Shown here in pieces: positions 25,786-35,767 of a stretch of DNA of 64,000 bases. Source of the stretch: a bacterium (GTDB lineage Bacteria > Myxococcota > UBA727 > JAUIJE01); the NCBI GenBank assembly GCA_030431455.1, contig JAUIJE010000015.1, positions 140,938-204,937 on the forward strand. The letters run 5' to 3'. Under the pieces are notes generated by a model, which had not been told where the DNA came from, did no database searches, and worked only from the letters and a program-made list of their open reading frames with translations. The translations under genes and the position numbers were made by a program. The stretch's first letter is position 1. Every line of letters begins with the position of its first letter.

Positions 25786-26766
25786 ATGCGCCAAGACCCC
25801 GCCCTGCTCGAGCGCATCGCGCGACGCGACGCGGCGACCCGCGCCATCCGCGCGTGGTTCGCCGACGCGGGCTTCGTCGAGGTCGAGACCCCCATGCTCG
25901 TCGTGGGCGGCGGGCTCGAGCCGCACATCGACCCGCTCGTGGTCTCGCTTCGGCTCTGGCCCGACGCCGAAGTCGAGCACCGCTATCTGCACACCTCGCC
26001 CGAGCTCGCGCTCAAGCGGGTGCTGTCATTTGGCGCCGGCCGCATCTACCAGCTCGCGCGGGTGTTTCGCGACGGCGAGCGCACCGCGCGGCACCTGCCG
26101 GAGTTCACGTTGCTCGAGTGGTACCGCACCGGCGCGGACTTGGCCCAGCTCGCCGACGATTGTGTGGCCCTCTTCCGGGCCATGGCCCGCGCCCTTTCCG
26201 TGCAGTGTGATTGGGCGTGGGCCGACGCCGAGACCCGGACGGTGTCGTCGCTGTTCGCGGACGCCGGGTTCGACCTCGACGCGGGGCTCGTCGACGAGGG
26301 CCGGGGATTGGTCGACCAGGTCCGGGCCGCGGGGGTGGCCCTGCGGCCCCAGGCAGATTTTGAAGACGCGTTTTTTGCGGTGATGGAAAAACACGTCGAG
26401 CCCGCGCTGCCAGAGGACCGGGCGGTGGTGGTCACCCGGTGGCCGGCGGCGATGGCCGCGCTGGCCCGCCTGTGCGACGACGACGCTCGGTATGCCGAAC
26501 GTTTCGAAATCTATGCCCGCGGGCTCGAGCTCGCCAACGCGTTCGATGAGCTCACCGACCCAGCCGAACAACGCGCGCGCTTCGAGCGGGACAACGCCCA
26601 CCGGGTCCGGCTCGGCAAGGCGCCGCTGCGCATCGACGAGACGTTCCTGCGGGACCTCGCCCACATGCCCCCCGCGGTGGGGGTGGCGGTGGGGGTCGAC
26701 CGGGTGCTGATGGCCTTGCTCGGGGCCGCCACCATCGACGAGGTCACCGGGCTGCCCTGGCGGTGA
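25786..26766 (+). CDS. epmA: EF-P lysyl-transferase EpmA (GenX/PoxA type)
   Basis: A 326-residue class II lysyl-tRNA-synthetase-like protein without the anticodon-binding domain. Class II motifs are visible: motif 1 region FVEVETPMLVVGGGLEPHI, motif 2 FRDGERTARHLPEFTLLEWY and motif 3 GVGVDRVLMALLG, with TSPELALKRVL and FEIYARGLELANAFDELTDP between. This matches EpmA, which attaches (R)-beta-lysine to a conserved lysine of elongation factor P. Neither efp nor epmB lies in the window. The frame begins at an ATG about 70 bases from the divergent FadL-like gene. Confidence 0.9.
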   Translation: MRQDPALLERIARRDAATRAIRAWFADAGFVEVETPMLVVGGGLEPHIDPLVVSLRLWPDAEVEHRYLHTSPELALKRVLSFGAGRIYQLARVFRDGERTARHLPEFTLLEWYRTGADLAQLADDCVALFRAMARALSVQCDWAWADAETRTVSSLFADAGFDLDAGLVDEGRGLVDQVRAAGVALRPQADFEDAFFAVMEKHVEPALPEDRAVVVTRWPAAMAALARLCDDDARYAERFEIYARGLELANAFDELTDPAEQRARFERDNAHRVRLGKAPLRIDETFLRDLAHMPPAVGVAVGVDRVLMALLGAATIDEVTGLPWR

Positions 26767-26899
26767 GCGGCGAAGGCCGGCTCAAATGAGCCAGGTGCTT
26801 GATCGTTCACGGAAATTTCCCGCGCGGTTGTGACCCTGCCCACGACGGATCTGCCCCGCTCCGCACAATCCCAGTCATCAACCCAAAGGGAGGTACACG

Positions 26900-27574
26900 A
26901 TGGTTCGGGGATTTTCGGTTCTGGCTTTGTTCGCCCTGGTCTTGTCCGTGGGCTGCGGCAACGTCGAGATTCTGATCAACGACAGCGGCCGCGACGGGCT
27001 CGAGGGCAACGCGGACATCTTTGACGCGGACTTGAACGGCGCGGTGGGTCAGGCCACGCCGGCCCAGGGCCGCGTCGATCGCGCGCTCGGCTGGGAAGAC
27101 CTGGGCCAGCTCGTCGACGTGGAGCTCGAGAGCACGGTGGCCAACGGCGGCGCCATGGCGATGATGTTCATGTACGACCTCGTTACCCCCGACACCCCCA
27201 GCGGCTCGGTGTTCGTGGCCAAGGCGTTCGACGACGATGACGTGGTCATGGACGACAGCGGCGACACCTACATCCGCATCGACGACGACGATGACGTGCA
27301 AGCGGTGAGCGAAGGCGACCTCAGCGGGGTCGAGTGTTCCGGACCGGGGCTCGGCAACTATGACTACGACGAGCCGGTGGACAACGTCGCGGTCCGGGTC
27401 GAGGACTGCACCGATTGTGAACAAGCCGACGCCAAACGCATCGACTACGCGATGTGGAACGAGGGCGAGCCCGCGTCCGCGGCCACCCGCGGCACGTTCT
27501 ACTGGGCGCCGTCGGGCGACGACCAACAAGCGGGGTTGGACGACGAGCCGTCTCTGCGCGGCGACGAGATCTGA
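26900..27574 (+). CDS. Putative lipoprotein, acidic
   Basis: A 224-residue lipoprotein with signal MVRGFSVLALFALVLSVGC. The mature protein is strongly acidic (for example FDDDDVVMDDSGDTYIRIDD) and has four cysteines, including CTDCEQ. The ATG at 26900 is preceded by AGGGAGG nine bases upstream. The C-terminal pattern VAVRVEDCTDCEQADAKRID matches VAVRFIACDECSGGTGRTIV in the next gene, so the two look like diverged tandem paralogues. No family or function is recognised. Confidence 0.72.
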   Translation: MVRGFSVLALFALVLSVGCGNVEILINDSGRDGLEGNADIFDADLNGAVGQATPAQGRVDRALGWEDLGQLVDVELESTVANGGAMAMMFMYDLVTPDTPSGSVFVAKAFDDDDVVMDDSGDTYIRIDDDDDVQAVSEGDLSGVECSGPGLGNYDYDEPVDNVAVRVEDCTDCEQADAKRIDYAMWNEGEPASAATRGTFYWAPSGDDQQAGLDDEPSLRGDEI

Positions 27575-27582
27575 GTGTCCAG

Positions 27583-27610
27583 CGACGAGACGCCCCTCGG
27601 GCGCTCGTCG
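27583..27610. repeat. Two-tier inverted repeat in the intergenic spacer
   Basis: CGACGAG and CTCGTCG flank an inner CGCCC-CTC-GGGCG hairpin with a single bulged A, giving a 12-bp interrupted stem just after the stop of the upstream lipoprotein. There is no T-tract, so it is not a typical terminator; it may stabilise the 3' end of the message. Confidence 0.45.
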
Positions 27611-27667
27611 GGGCTTGGTGAGCGCCCGGCGTCTTTGATGTGGAGATGCCTCCCGCTTCCTTCGCGC

Positions 27668-27700
27668 GGGGGCCGGCCATGGGGTCGCCCCCGATTTTTT
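27668..27700 (+). terminator. Probable intrinsic terminator between lipoprotein paralogues
   Basis: GGGGGC (27668-27673) pairs with GCCCCC (27687-27692) across a 13-base loop and is followed by GATTTTTT. It lies 37 bases before the ATG of the next gene, so the two paralogues probably have separate transcription units or an attenuator between them. Confidence 0.55.
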
Positions 27701-27736
27701 CCCGGCCGCACGGTCGGCTTTGGTGAGGTTTTTGTG

Positions 27737-28336
27737 ATGAGCGGTCTGTGGCGCACGGTGCGGATTTTGGTCTGGGTGGCGTTGGCCGGATGCGGCGTGG
27801 CCGGATGCGGCGCCGAGGAGAGTTGGCAACCGGCGGGGCAGGTCGACTATCCCGTCATGGATGGGCAGGTGGGGGCGGCGGCGGTGCGCGGCGCCACCGG
27901 GCCGGCCCGCTTCGAGCGGCTCGGCGAGGTGCGGCGGGTGACGCTGGAGAGCCAGGGCGGACAAGACAATGCGGCTGCTCTGTCTCTTTACTGGCGGGGC
28001 ACGGGCTGGGATCGGTCGGGCGACGTGGTGTACTTCGCGTCCTCCGACGCGGCGGTCTCGTTCGACGCCGCCGCGGGGGCCCGCTTTTTTGAGCTGCAGG
28101 AGGGCCAGACCCTGGTCCAGGTCGACGCGGCCAAACTTTTTGTGCACACCGCGTCGGGGCCCGAGCCCGGGGTGGCCCGCTTTTCGGGCGAGACCGAGCA
28201 CGTGGCGGTCCGGTTCATCGCGTGTGACGAGTGCAGCGGCGGCACCGGCCGCACCATCGTGGAGGTCGCGGCCTGGGGCACGGACGTGTTCGGCGACGGC
28301 CGCGCGGTCACCGCGAGTTTTCTCCTCGCCCCGTAG
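27737..28336 (+). CDS. Putative lipoprotein, paralogue of the preceding one
   Basis: A 199-residue lipoprotein starting MSGLWRTVRILVWVALAGC; a second possible lipobox VAGC follows seven residues later. The mature domain has a beta-rich pattern ending in VAVRFIACDECSGGTGRTIV then EVAAWGTDVF, similar to the upstream gene and to small secreted domains with one disulfide. The ATG at 27737 has GTGAGG upstream. Its 3' end overlaps the convergent SRPBCC gene by 29 bases. Function unknown. Confidence 0.7.
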   Translation: MSGLWRTVRILVWVALAGCGVAGCGAEESWQPAGQVDYPVMDGQVGAAAVRGATGPARFERLGEVRRVTLESQGGQDNAAALSLYWRGTGWDRSGDVVYFASSDAAVSFDAAAGARFFELQEGQTLVQVDAAKLFVHTASGPEPGVARFSGETEHVAVRFIACDECSGGTGRTIVEVAAWGTDVFGDGRAVTASFLLAP

Positions 28337-28814
28337 GCGTCGCCGACGGGATCAAAAGCGGGGCGTAGCCGACGAGCAGGTCGGCCCACCACACGCTGAT
28401 CACGTTGCGCAACGCGGTGCCGCGCAGGCCGGCGTGGCGCGCCTCGAGGGGCACGCGCTCGAGCCCGTGGTGGGTGAGCACCACCTCGGTCCCGCCCCCT
28501 TCCACGGGGACAAACCGGACCTCGACCCGGCTGCCTTCGCCGCCCCCGGGCGCCACCGGGCGCATCAAGAATGCAAATGCATCAGGGGGGGACCAGGCCA
28601 CGACGTCGCCCACCACCAGCTCTTCCCCATTGTCAAACCGCTCGACGAAGCGACCCCCCACCCGCGGCTCAAACGCCAACACCCCGTCACGCCCCGCGGG
28701 CCCGAAGCGAAAACGCGGCCCCCGCCGCCACCACGCGTCCACCTCGTTGGTGAACGCGAAAAACGCCCGGGCCGGGTCCGCCTTCACCCGGGTGCGCACC
28801 TGCACCGGGGTCAT
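28308..28814 (-). CDS. SRPBCC/AHSA1-like START-fold protein
   Basis: A 168-residue protein of the activator-of-Hsp90-homologue-1 (AHSA1/SRPBCC) type: VRTRVKADPARAFFAFTNEV followed by DAWWRRG at the N-terminus, FEPRVGGRFVERFDNGEELV, VVGDVVAWSPPDAFAFLM and a C-terminal ISVWWADLLVG helix. These helix-grip domains bind hydrophobic ligands. Genes of this class are often paired with ArsR regulators, as here. The ATG at 28814 overlaps the arsR stop (ATGA); a slightly longer GTG start is possible. It is the last gene of the VOC-ArsR-SRPBCC operon. Confidence 0.82.
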   Translation of the reverse strand: MTPVQVRTRVKADPARAFFAFTNEVDAWWRRGPRFRFGPAGRDGVLAFEPRVGGRFVERFDNGEELVVGDVVAWSPPDAFAFLMRPVAPGGGEGSRVEVRFVPVEGGGTEVVLTHHGLERVPLEARHAGLRGTALRNVISVWWADLLVGYAPLLIPSATPTGRGENSR

Positions 28815-29155
28815 GGCATCGACTCGCCGTCGACGTGGGCGGCGAACGCCCCGAGCTGCTCGGCCCAAAGCCCCTCGACGTGGCGCAGCCAGTCGGAGAG
28901 GGCGGCAAACGGTTCGGGCCGCAGCTGGTAGACGCGGGCGCGCAGGTCGTCCGGTGGGTGGGTCTCGTCGACGAGACCTTGGCGGCGCAGGATGCGCAGG
29001 TGCCGGCTGAGGGCGGGCGGGCTCACGCCCAGGGTGTCGGACAGCGCGCGGGGGCGCTGGGGGGCTTCGCGCAACAGCTCGATCACCCGGCGGCGGGTGG
29101 GGTCGGCGAGGGCGGACAGGGTCTCGTCGAGGGCGGTGGCGGTGGCGCTGGGCAT
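28811..29155 (-). CDS. ArsR family transcriptional regulator
   Basis: A 114-residue winged-helix regulator: LSALADPTRRRVIELLREAP then QRPRALSDTLGVSPPALSRH and LRILRRQGLVDE, the standard ArsR HTH. There are no cysteines for metal sensing, which agrees with the non-metal ArsR subgroup linked to SRPBCC genes. It starts three bases after the VOC gene stop and overlaps the SRPBCC gene. Repeated GGTTAA elements just upstream of the operon are the likely binding sites. Confidence 0.87.
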   Translation of the reverse strand: MPSATATALDETLSALADPTRRRVIELLREAPQRPRALSDTLGVSPPALSRHLRILRRQGLVDETHPPDDLRARVYQLRPEPFAALSDWLRHVEGLWAEQLGAFAAHVDGESMP

Positions 29156-29158
29156 GCG

Positions 29159-29611
29159 TCAGTGGTCCATGGGATCGGACGCGGACAGCGTGGCGTAGTC
29201 GACGTCGCGCACCCGGGTGGCGAAGATCCAGCGGTGGCCCTCGGGGTCGGTGGCGCGGTAGGAGCGATCACCGTGGGGTTGGTCCTCGGGGGCGGTGGCG
29301 ATGGTGGCGCCGGCGGCGAGGGCCCGATCGTGGTGGGCGTCGACGTCGTCGACGTAGACCAGCACCTGTCCATGGACATTGCCGAGCGATTGCGGGCTCT
29401 GCATGCCCATCTCTTCATACGCCGACGCCAGCAGCAAGGCGTGGCCGCCGAGCGCCATCTCGGCGTGGCCGATGCGGCCGTCGGGCATCGGCATCACGAA
29501 TCGTTTTTCGAACCCAAACGCCCGCTCGAGGAAGTCGAGGGCGGCCGGGGCGTCGCGGTAGCTCAAATACGGAATGATGCGTTGGTAGCCCGCGGGGGGA
29601 TTTTGCGGCAC
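29159..29611 (-). CDS. VOC/glyoxalase-like (PhnB-type) protein
   Basis: A 150-residue vicinal-oxygen-chelate fold protein: QRIIPYLSYRDAPAALDFLE, AFGFEKRF, DGRIGHAEMALGGHALLLAS, GQVLVYVDDVDAHHDRALAA and DPEGHRWIFATRVRD. The PhnB/YdeI-type VOC group is largely uncharacterised; some members detoxify or resist small molecules. I chose the GTG at 29611 because AAGGAG lies six bases upstream and homologous proteins start near here; an ATG at 29635 is in frame but lies directly against the operator-like repeats without a ribosome site. First gene of an operon with arsR and an SRPBCC gene. Confidence 0.82.
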   Translation of the reverse strand: MPQNPPAGYQRIIPYLSYRDAPAALDFLERAFGFEKRFVMPMPDGRIGHAEMALGGHALLLASAYEEMGMQSPQSLGNVHGQVLVYVDDVDAHHDRALAAGATIATAPEDQPHGDRSYRATDPEGHRWIFATRVRDVDYATLSASDPMDH

Positions 29612-29635
29612 GGCGCGCTCCTTGTTTGCGTTCAT

Positions 29636-29663
29636 GTTAACAATTAACCATATCGTTAACCAT
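29636..29663 (-). promoter_or_regulatory. Repeated GGTTAA elements, likely ArsR operator
   Basis: On the minus strand ATGGTTAAC-GAT-ATGGTTAAT-TGTTAAC gives two direct repeats and several TTAAC/GTTAA half-sites in an AT-rich island within very GC-rich DNA. It lies 25-50 bases before the chosen GTG of the VOC gene, a good place for an operator-promoter. Binding by the ArsR protein of the operon is inference. Confidence 0.6.
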
Positions 29664-29722
29664 GTGGCAAGGGCGCGTGCGCACGCAGCGGGGCGGGGGG
29701 GCCCGGCGGCGTCCCGGGGGGA

Positions 29723-30196
29723 TCAGGTGGCCAGCATGGCCACGCACTTTTCGATGCGGCGCGCCCGGGTCTCGGGGCGCTTGGCCTCTTCGATGGCCCG
29801 CACGTGCTCTTTTTGGTGGCTGTAGGCGAGCTTTTGAAAGGCCGCGAGGGCGCCTTTGTGTTTCTTCAGCGCCCGCACCAGATCGTCGGGGGGCGTGACT
29901 TTGCGTTCTTTGGTGTCCGCCTCGACGACCACGGTCACGGTTTGTCCCGCCTCGAGACCGGCGGCCTTCTTGTGCGCGGTGTTCAGCCCGACCACAGAGT
30001 GGCCAAACATGGACGCGACCCGGGTCTCGAATGTGTAGTCCCCGACGGTGACGGTGACGGGGGCGCGCACCTGACCGAACGCCTCTTTGGGGTCGAAGGG
30101 GAGCACAAAGTAGACCGGGGCTTTGCCCGGCACGGGTTCGATCTTGACCCGGCAGGGCACGCCGGGGCCCTTTTTCTGATTCGACACGCGCGCCAT
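29723..30196 (-). CDS. DUF1905 / YdeI (OmdA)-domain protein
   Basis: A 157-residue protein. Residues 8-90 match DUF1905 (PGVPCRVKIEPVPGKAPVYF then VLPFDPKEAFGQVRAPVTVT and GHSVVGLNTAHKKAAGL). The C-terminal part (VTPPDDLVRALKKHKGALAA then FQKLAYSHQKEHVRAIEEAK, RPETRARRIEKCVAML) is the YdeI/OmpD-associated domain. Their biochemical role is unknown. The ATG at 30196 has GGAGG seven bases upstream and follows the DUF6178 gene by 14 bases, so it probably belongs to that transcription unit. Confidence 0.83.
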   Translation of the reverse strand: MARVSNQKKGPGVPCRVKIEPVPGKAPVYFVLPFDPKEAFGQVRAPVTVTVGDYTFETRVASMFGHSVVGLNTAHKKAAGLEAGQTVTVVVEADTKERKVTPPDDLVRALKKHKGALAAFQKLAYSHQKEHVRAIEEAKRPETRARRIEKCVAMLAT

Positions 30197-30210
30197 GGAT
30201 GGGCCTCCGG

Positions 30211-31926
30211 TCAGCGCGCCACCCAGACGCTTTGCACAAATCGGGGGTCGATGTGCTCCGCGTCGAGCGACGAGAACTCTTCGGTGATGGCGTTCTGCAC
30301 CCGGCGCGCCCAGGCCGCGGCCCGAAGCTGGGCCTCCTCCTTGGTCCGGGCCCCGGGCAGCGGGGCCAATGCCCCTGCACGCTCGGCGAGGTCGTCGGCG
30401 GGCCCGTCGAAGCGCTGCTCGTCCTCGGCCAGCAACGCCGCGAACGCCACCACGTCCTCGTCGGACAGCGGCCCCCGCGCGTCTTTGTCGAGCAGGGCGT
30501 GGGCCCAGCTGGTGGCCAGGACCTGGGCGTGGGTGGGCTGCTCGGCGTCGTCCTGCACAAACTCGGCAAAGGTGGCCTCGTCGTAGCCGAGCCCCCGCCG
30601 CACCAACGCGGCCCGGAACGCGGCCTCGGCCAACGCCGCCGCGGTCTCGGCGATCTCGTGCAGCGAGCGGAAGGGCCGCGCGTCGACCCGCTCGGGGGCC
30701 AGCAGCCCCGAAAAGCACAGCGGCCGCCGCTGGAGAATCGCCGCCGCCACCTCCTTGAGGGGGGCATCGAGGCGCAACAGGCCCGCGCCCGAAAGGCCGT
30801 TGTCGGCGTTTTTGACCTGGCGCTTGAACTCCGACTGCAACCGCAGCCCGAGGCTGTGCCCGATTTGGAACAGCCGCATCACCGACAGCGATTCCAGCAC
30901 CGTCACCAGCCGATCGTCCTCGCCCTGGGCCCGGTAGGCGAGGGCGATGCCCGCGGTGTCGGTGACCCGCTGCACGGTGTCTTTCAACGCCTCTGCATCG
31001 CCGGGGTCGGCCCCGATGGCCATGTGCAGGCGGTTGGCGGTGAGCATGACCTCGTGCAGCACCCGCTCCCGCAGCGGCGCGGGCGCGCGCTCGAGGGCAG
31101 CCCCGAGCACACTGTCGCCTGCCCCGAGGTGGTCGAGGGGCAGCAACACGCTGGTGCTCAGGTTGTAGATCGCTTCTTCTGGGGGTGCGTCGAGGGAGGG
31201 CGGGGCCTGCACACTGTCGGCCATGTCCTTGTCGGGGTCGACATAGGCGAACACCGCGCGGGCGGAGACGGGGTCGTCGAAGCCGAGATCGCTGAGCCGC
31301 GCGTTGCGCCAGCGGTAGGCTTCTTCCTCCAGGGCCGAGGGCAGTTCCCAGCGCACCCCCTCGATGAGGTGGAGGATGAATTTCATGTCCTTGTCAAACA
31401 TGCGCTCCACCGCGTACTTGAGGCCGGTGAGCAGTCGGTCGTCCGCGGTGCTGCTGTCGTAGACGACCAGATAGCGCCCATCGGGGGTCGTGGTGTGCAG
31501 GCCCACGTCGTCGCCCGCCGGTTCCTCGTCGTTGCTCAGATCGTAGATGCGGGTGTGGACCTTGAACAGCAGCGAGAGCAGCTCAACGTCGAGGTTCCGC
31601 AGCTGTTTGACCCCACGTTCGGCGTTGGCGGTGAGCAACGCCTCGAGCCAGCGGCCGATGGACACGGTGTCGAGGCGATCGTGGCGCCACCCGTCGAGGT
31701 CCAAGAACCCTTGGACCTGCGCGGGGCTGAGCAGCTCGATGAGCTCGAGGGCATCCCCGAGGCCGACCTCCCGCACCGTGGTGTAGAGGTCCTGCAACGG
31801 CAGGTTCCGCACCACCCGGATGACGTCGGGGCAGTCGAGAATGGTGGCAAGGCGAGCGTTGCCGCTTTCCCCTTGCAGGCGGCGGCGGAGTTGGGCGAGG
31901 TCTGTGGTCAGGGGCGCGGTGCTCAT
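30211..31926 (-). CDS. DUF6178 family protein
   Basis: A 571-residue soluble protein. The N-terminal segment NARLATILDCPDVIRVVRNL then PLQDLYTTVREVGLGDALEL and IELLSPAQVQGFLDLDGWRH matches the DUF6178 family, found mainly in deltaproteobacteria, as recalled. The rest is helical and acidic with no catalytic motif visible. The ATG at 31926 overlaps the stop of the upstream Ig-like gene (ATGA), and the DUF1905 gene follows 14 bases later. The biological role is unknown. Confidence 0.8.
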   Translation of the reverse strand: MSTAPLTTDLAQLRRRLQGESGNARLATILDCPDVIRVVRNLPLQDLYTTVREVGLGDALELIELLSPAQVQGFLDLDGWRHDRLDTVSIGRWLEALLTANAERGVKQLRNLDVELLSLLFKVHTRIYDLSNDEEPAGDDVGLHTTTPDGRYLVVYDSSTADDRLLTGLKYAVERMFDKDMKFILHLIEGVRWELPSALEEEAYRWRNARLSDLGFDDPVSARAVFAYVDPDKDMADSVQAPPSLDAPPEEAIYNLSTSVLLPLDHLGAGDSVLGAALERAPAPLRERVLHEVMLTANRLHMAIGADPGDAEALKDTVQRVTDTAGIALAYRAQGEDDRLVTVLESLSVMRLFQIGHSLGLRLQSEFKRQVKNADNGLSGAGLLRLDAPLKEVAAAILQRRPLCFSGLLAPERVDARPFRSLHEIAETAAALAEAAFRAALVRRGLGYDEATFAEFVQDDAEQPTHAQVLATSWAHALLDKDARGPLSDEDVVAFAALLAEDEQRFDGPADDLAERAGALAPLPGARTKEEAQLRAAAWARRVQNAITEEFSSLDAEHIDPRFVQSVWVAR

Positions 31927-33212
31927 CGTCGTCGACGCGTGGCAAAGAAAAGCGCCGTGCACAACACCAACACGGTGGCGCCGGGGGCGGGGCGGGGCCC
32001 GTGGTCACAGCTGCAGCCCCCGGGGTCGGTGAAGGTCACGGTGGCGGTGGCGCCGTCTTCGCCGTCGACGCTGACCGACACCGTGGCGGTGCCGGGCTGG
32101 TCGGGCGCCCGCAGCATCTGGGCGTAAAAACCGGTCAACGGGTCGCGGACGGGATCGCCCTCGAACAGCCCGACGTCGGTGGCGAAGGCGACGGCGTGGT
32201 CCTCGGCATCTGCGGGCAGCAGATTGTTGGCCGCGTCGACGAGCTTGGCGGTGACGGTGAGACGGGTCTGGCCGTCGGCCTCCGCTTCCGGGGGGTCGAT
32301 GTCGAGCAGGGTCCGCCCCGGGTCCGGGCCGCCCGACTCGATGGTGATGCGCCCCGCGGCCCCGGCCAGGGCATAGCGCTGGTCGCCGCCGAACTGGACC
32401 TGCAGCCCCGCGGCGAAGTCGCCGGAGGGGAAAAACGCGGGGTCGACGAGGAACTCCAGCTGGGCGGTGCCTGAGGCCGAGGTCTCGGCGGTGCCGATGC
32501 GCTCGTCCAGCGAGGGGCGCTCGTTGCCGTCGAGGTCAAAAAAGAACGACACCGTCGCGCCTTCGACCGGCTTGGCCTCGTCCCCGTCGACGTCGGTGCC
32601 GGCGGTGGGGGCGTCGCCGTTTTGGTCTTCGAGGATGGCGAACAGGGTGATCGACTCGCCCAGCGCGACCCGGTTGCCGGGGGCGATCTCGATGCTCACC
32701 GTCTCGAGGTCGACGAACAACATCGAGGTGGTCTCGGACGGGCACAGGCCGACCTCGCCCCCGTCGGGGGCGGGACCGGCGTCGGCGCCCCCGGTGCAGA
32801 GCGGGTCGGCGGCGTCGAGGTCGCCGGCGAAGCGCGCGGTGACGACATAGGGGTAGGCGGTCTGGTCGTCGTCGGCGGTGCGGCCGGTGAACGATTGGCC
32901 CCCGTGGCGGCCATCGACAAGCGTCAGCCGGGCGGTGGCGATGCCCTGGGCATCGGTGAGCGGGTCCTCGATGAGAAAGCCCGCGTCGGGGTCGTCTTCG
33001 GGGTGCAGAAAAAACGACACGCGCTCGCCCACCACCGGCAGGCCCAGCTCGGTGAGGGCCACCCGCAGCATCACGCCCTGCGAGTACTCGGCCTCCCAGG
33101 GGGTGCCCGGGTCCTCGGGGCGCAGCGTCAGGCTGGTGGCCTGGGCGTGGGCGGGCGGCCCCGCGAGCAGGGCCGCGAGGATCAAGGAAGGGGGCACGAC
33201 GCGGCCAATCAT
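31923..33212 (-). CDS. Secreted Ig-like repeat protein with MYXO-CTERM-like tail
   Basis: A 429-residue protein with signal peptide MIGRVVPPSLILAALLAGPP then AHA, and three or four beta-sandwich domains of bacterial Ig type (for example RVALTELGLPVVGERVSFFL, NRVALGESITLFAILEDQNG, QTRLTVTAKLVDAANNLLPA). It ends GGCSCDHGPRPAPGATVLVL followed by CTALFFATRRRR: a Cys motif, a hydrophobic helix and an Arg cluster, the layout of MYXO-CTERM surface-sorting signals. It is therefore probably anchored at the cell surface. The ATG at 33212 gives the clean signal peptide but has no strong ribosome site; a TTG 39 bases upstream is an alternative. Coupled to the DUF6178 gene. Confidence 0.78.
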   Translation of the reverse strand: MIGRVVPPSLILAALLAGPPAHAQATSLTLRPEDPGTPWEAEYSQGVMLRVALTELGLPVVGERVSFFLHPEDDPDAGFLIEDPLTDAQGIATARLTLVDGRHGGQSFTGRTADDDQTAYPYVVTARFAGDLDAADPLCTGGADAGPAPDGGEVGLCPSETTSMLFVDLETVSIEIAPGNRVALGESITLFAILEDQNGDAPTAGTDVDGDEAKPVEGATVSFFFDLDGNERPSLDERIGTAETSASGTAQLEFLVDPAFFPSGDFAAGLQVQFGGDQRYALAGAAGRITIESGGPDPGRTLLDIDPPEAEADGQTRLTVTAKLVDAANNLLPADAEDHAVAFATDVGLFEGDPVRDPLTGFYAQMLRAPDQPGTATVSVSVDGEDGATATVTFTDPGGCSCDHGPRPAPGATVLVLCTALFFATRRRR

Positions 33213-33248
33213 GAACAAAACCGTATTCTTTTTGCCCCCTTGCGCCAG

Positions 33249-33270
33249 CAAAAAAGCGCCCGCGGGGGCG
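33249..33270 (-). terminator. Hairpin with T-tract on the minus strand
   Basis: GCGCCC-GCGG-GGGCGC is followed on the minus strand by CTTTTTTG. It lies upstream of the Ig-like gene's start, so it would end a leftward transcript beginning in the 33.25-33.39 kb intergenic region, where no gene is recognised. A role as attenuator for the downstream genes is also possible. Confidence 0.5.
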
Positions 33271-33323
33271 CGCGCGGCCGGGCTTGAGGGCGACGGTTTT
33301 ACCGGCTACACCACCTTGTGTGG

Positions 33324-33343
33324 GGGATCGTCGCACCGATCCC
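33324..33343 (+). repeat. Perfect hairpin in the leader of the GD-repeat gene
   Basis: GGGATCG-TCGCAC-CGATCCC forms a 7-bp perfect stem 48 bases before the ATG at 33391. There is no T-tract. It may be part of the 5' leader of the GD-repeat lipoprotein message. Confidence 0.4.
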
Positions 33344-33390
33344 GACAGCTGCAACCGGGCGCCCACCGCCCCGAAGCCTTTGAGTTTATT

Positions 33391-35712
<2,322 letters not shown>

Positions 35713-35734
35713 TCGGTTCGGTCCCGTGACCCAG

Positions 35735-35765
35735 AAAGCCCCGCGAGAGCGGGGCTTTTTGTTTG
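35735..35765. terminator. Bidirectional intrinsic terminator
   Basis: AAAGCCCCGC-GAGA-GCGGGGCTTT forms a 10-bp stem with TTTTTG on the plus side and AAA/TCT on the other. It lies between the convergent GD-repeat lipoprotein gene and the small acidic gene and can serve both, more strongly the rightward transcript. Confidence 0.85.
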
Positions 35766-35767
35766 GG

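Noticed and set aside
27741..28931. Alternative reading frames across the lipoprotein/SRPBCC junction
   Set aside because: The two convergent genes overlap by 29 bases and both show coding bias; the longer frames across them have no motif or start signal.
33280..33330. tRNA gene on the minus strand before 33250
   Set aside because: A D-arm-like GTGTAGCCGGTAAAAC is visible but there is no pairing acceptor, no TTCGA T-arm and the sequence runs straight into a terminator.
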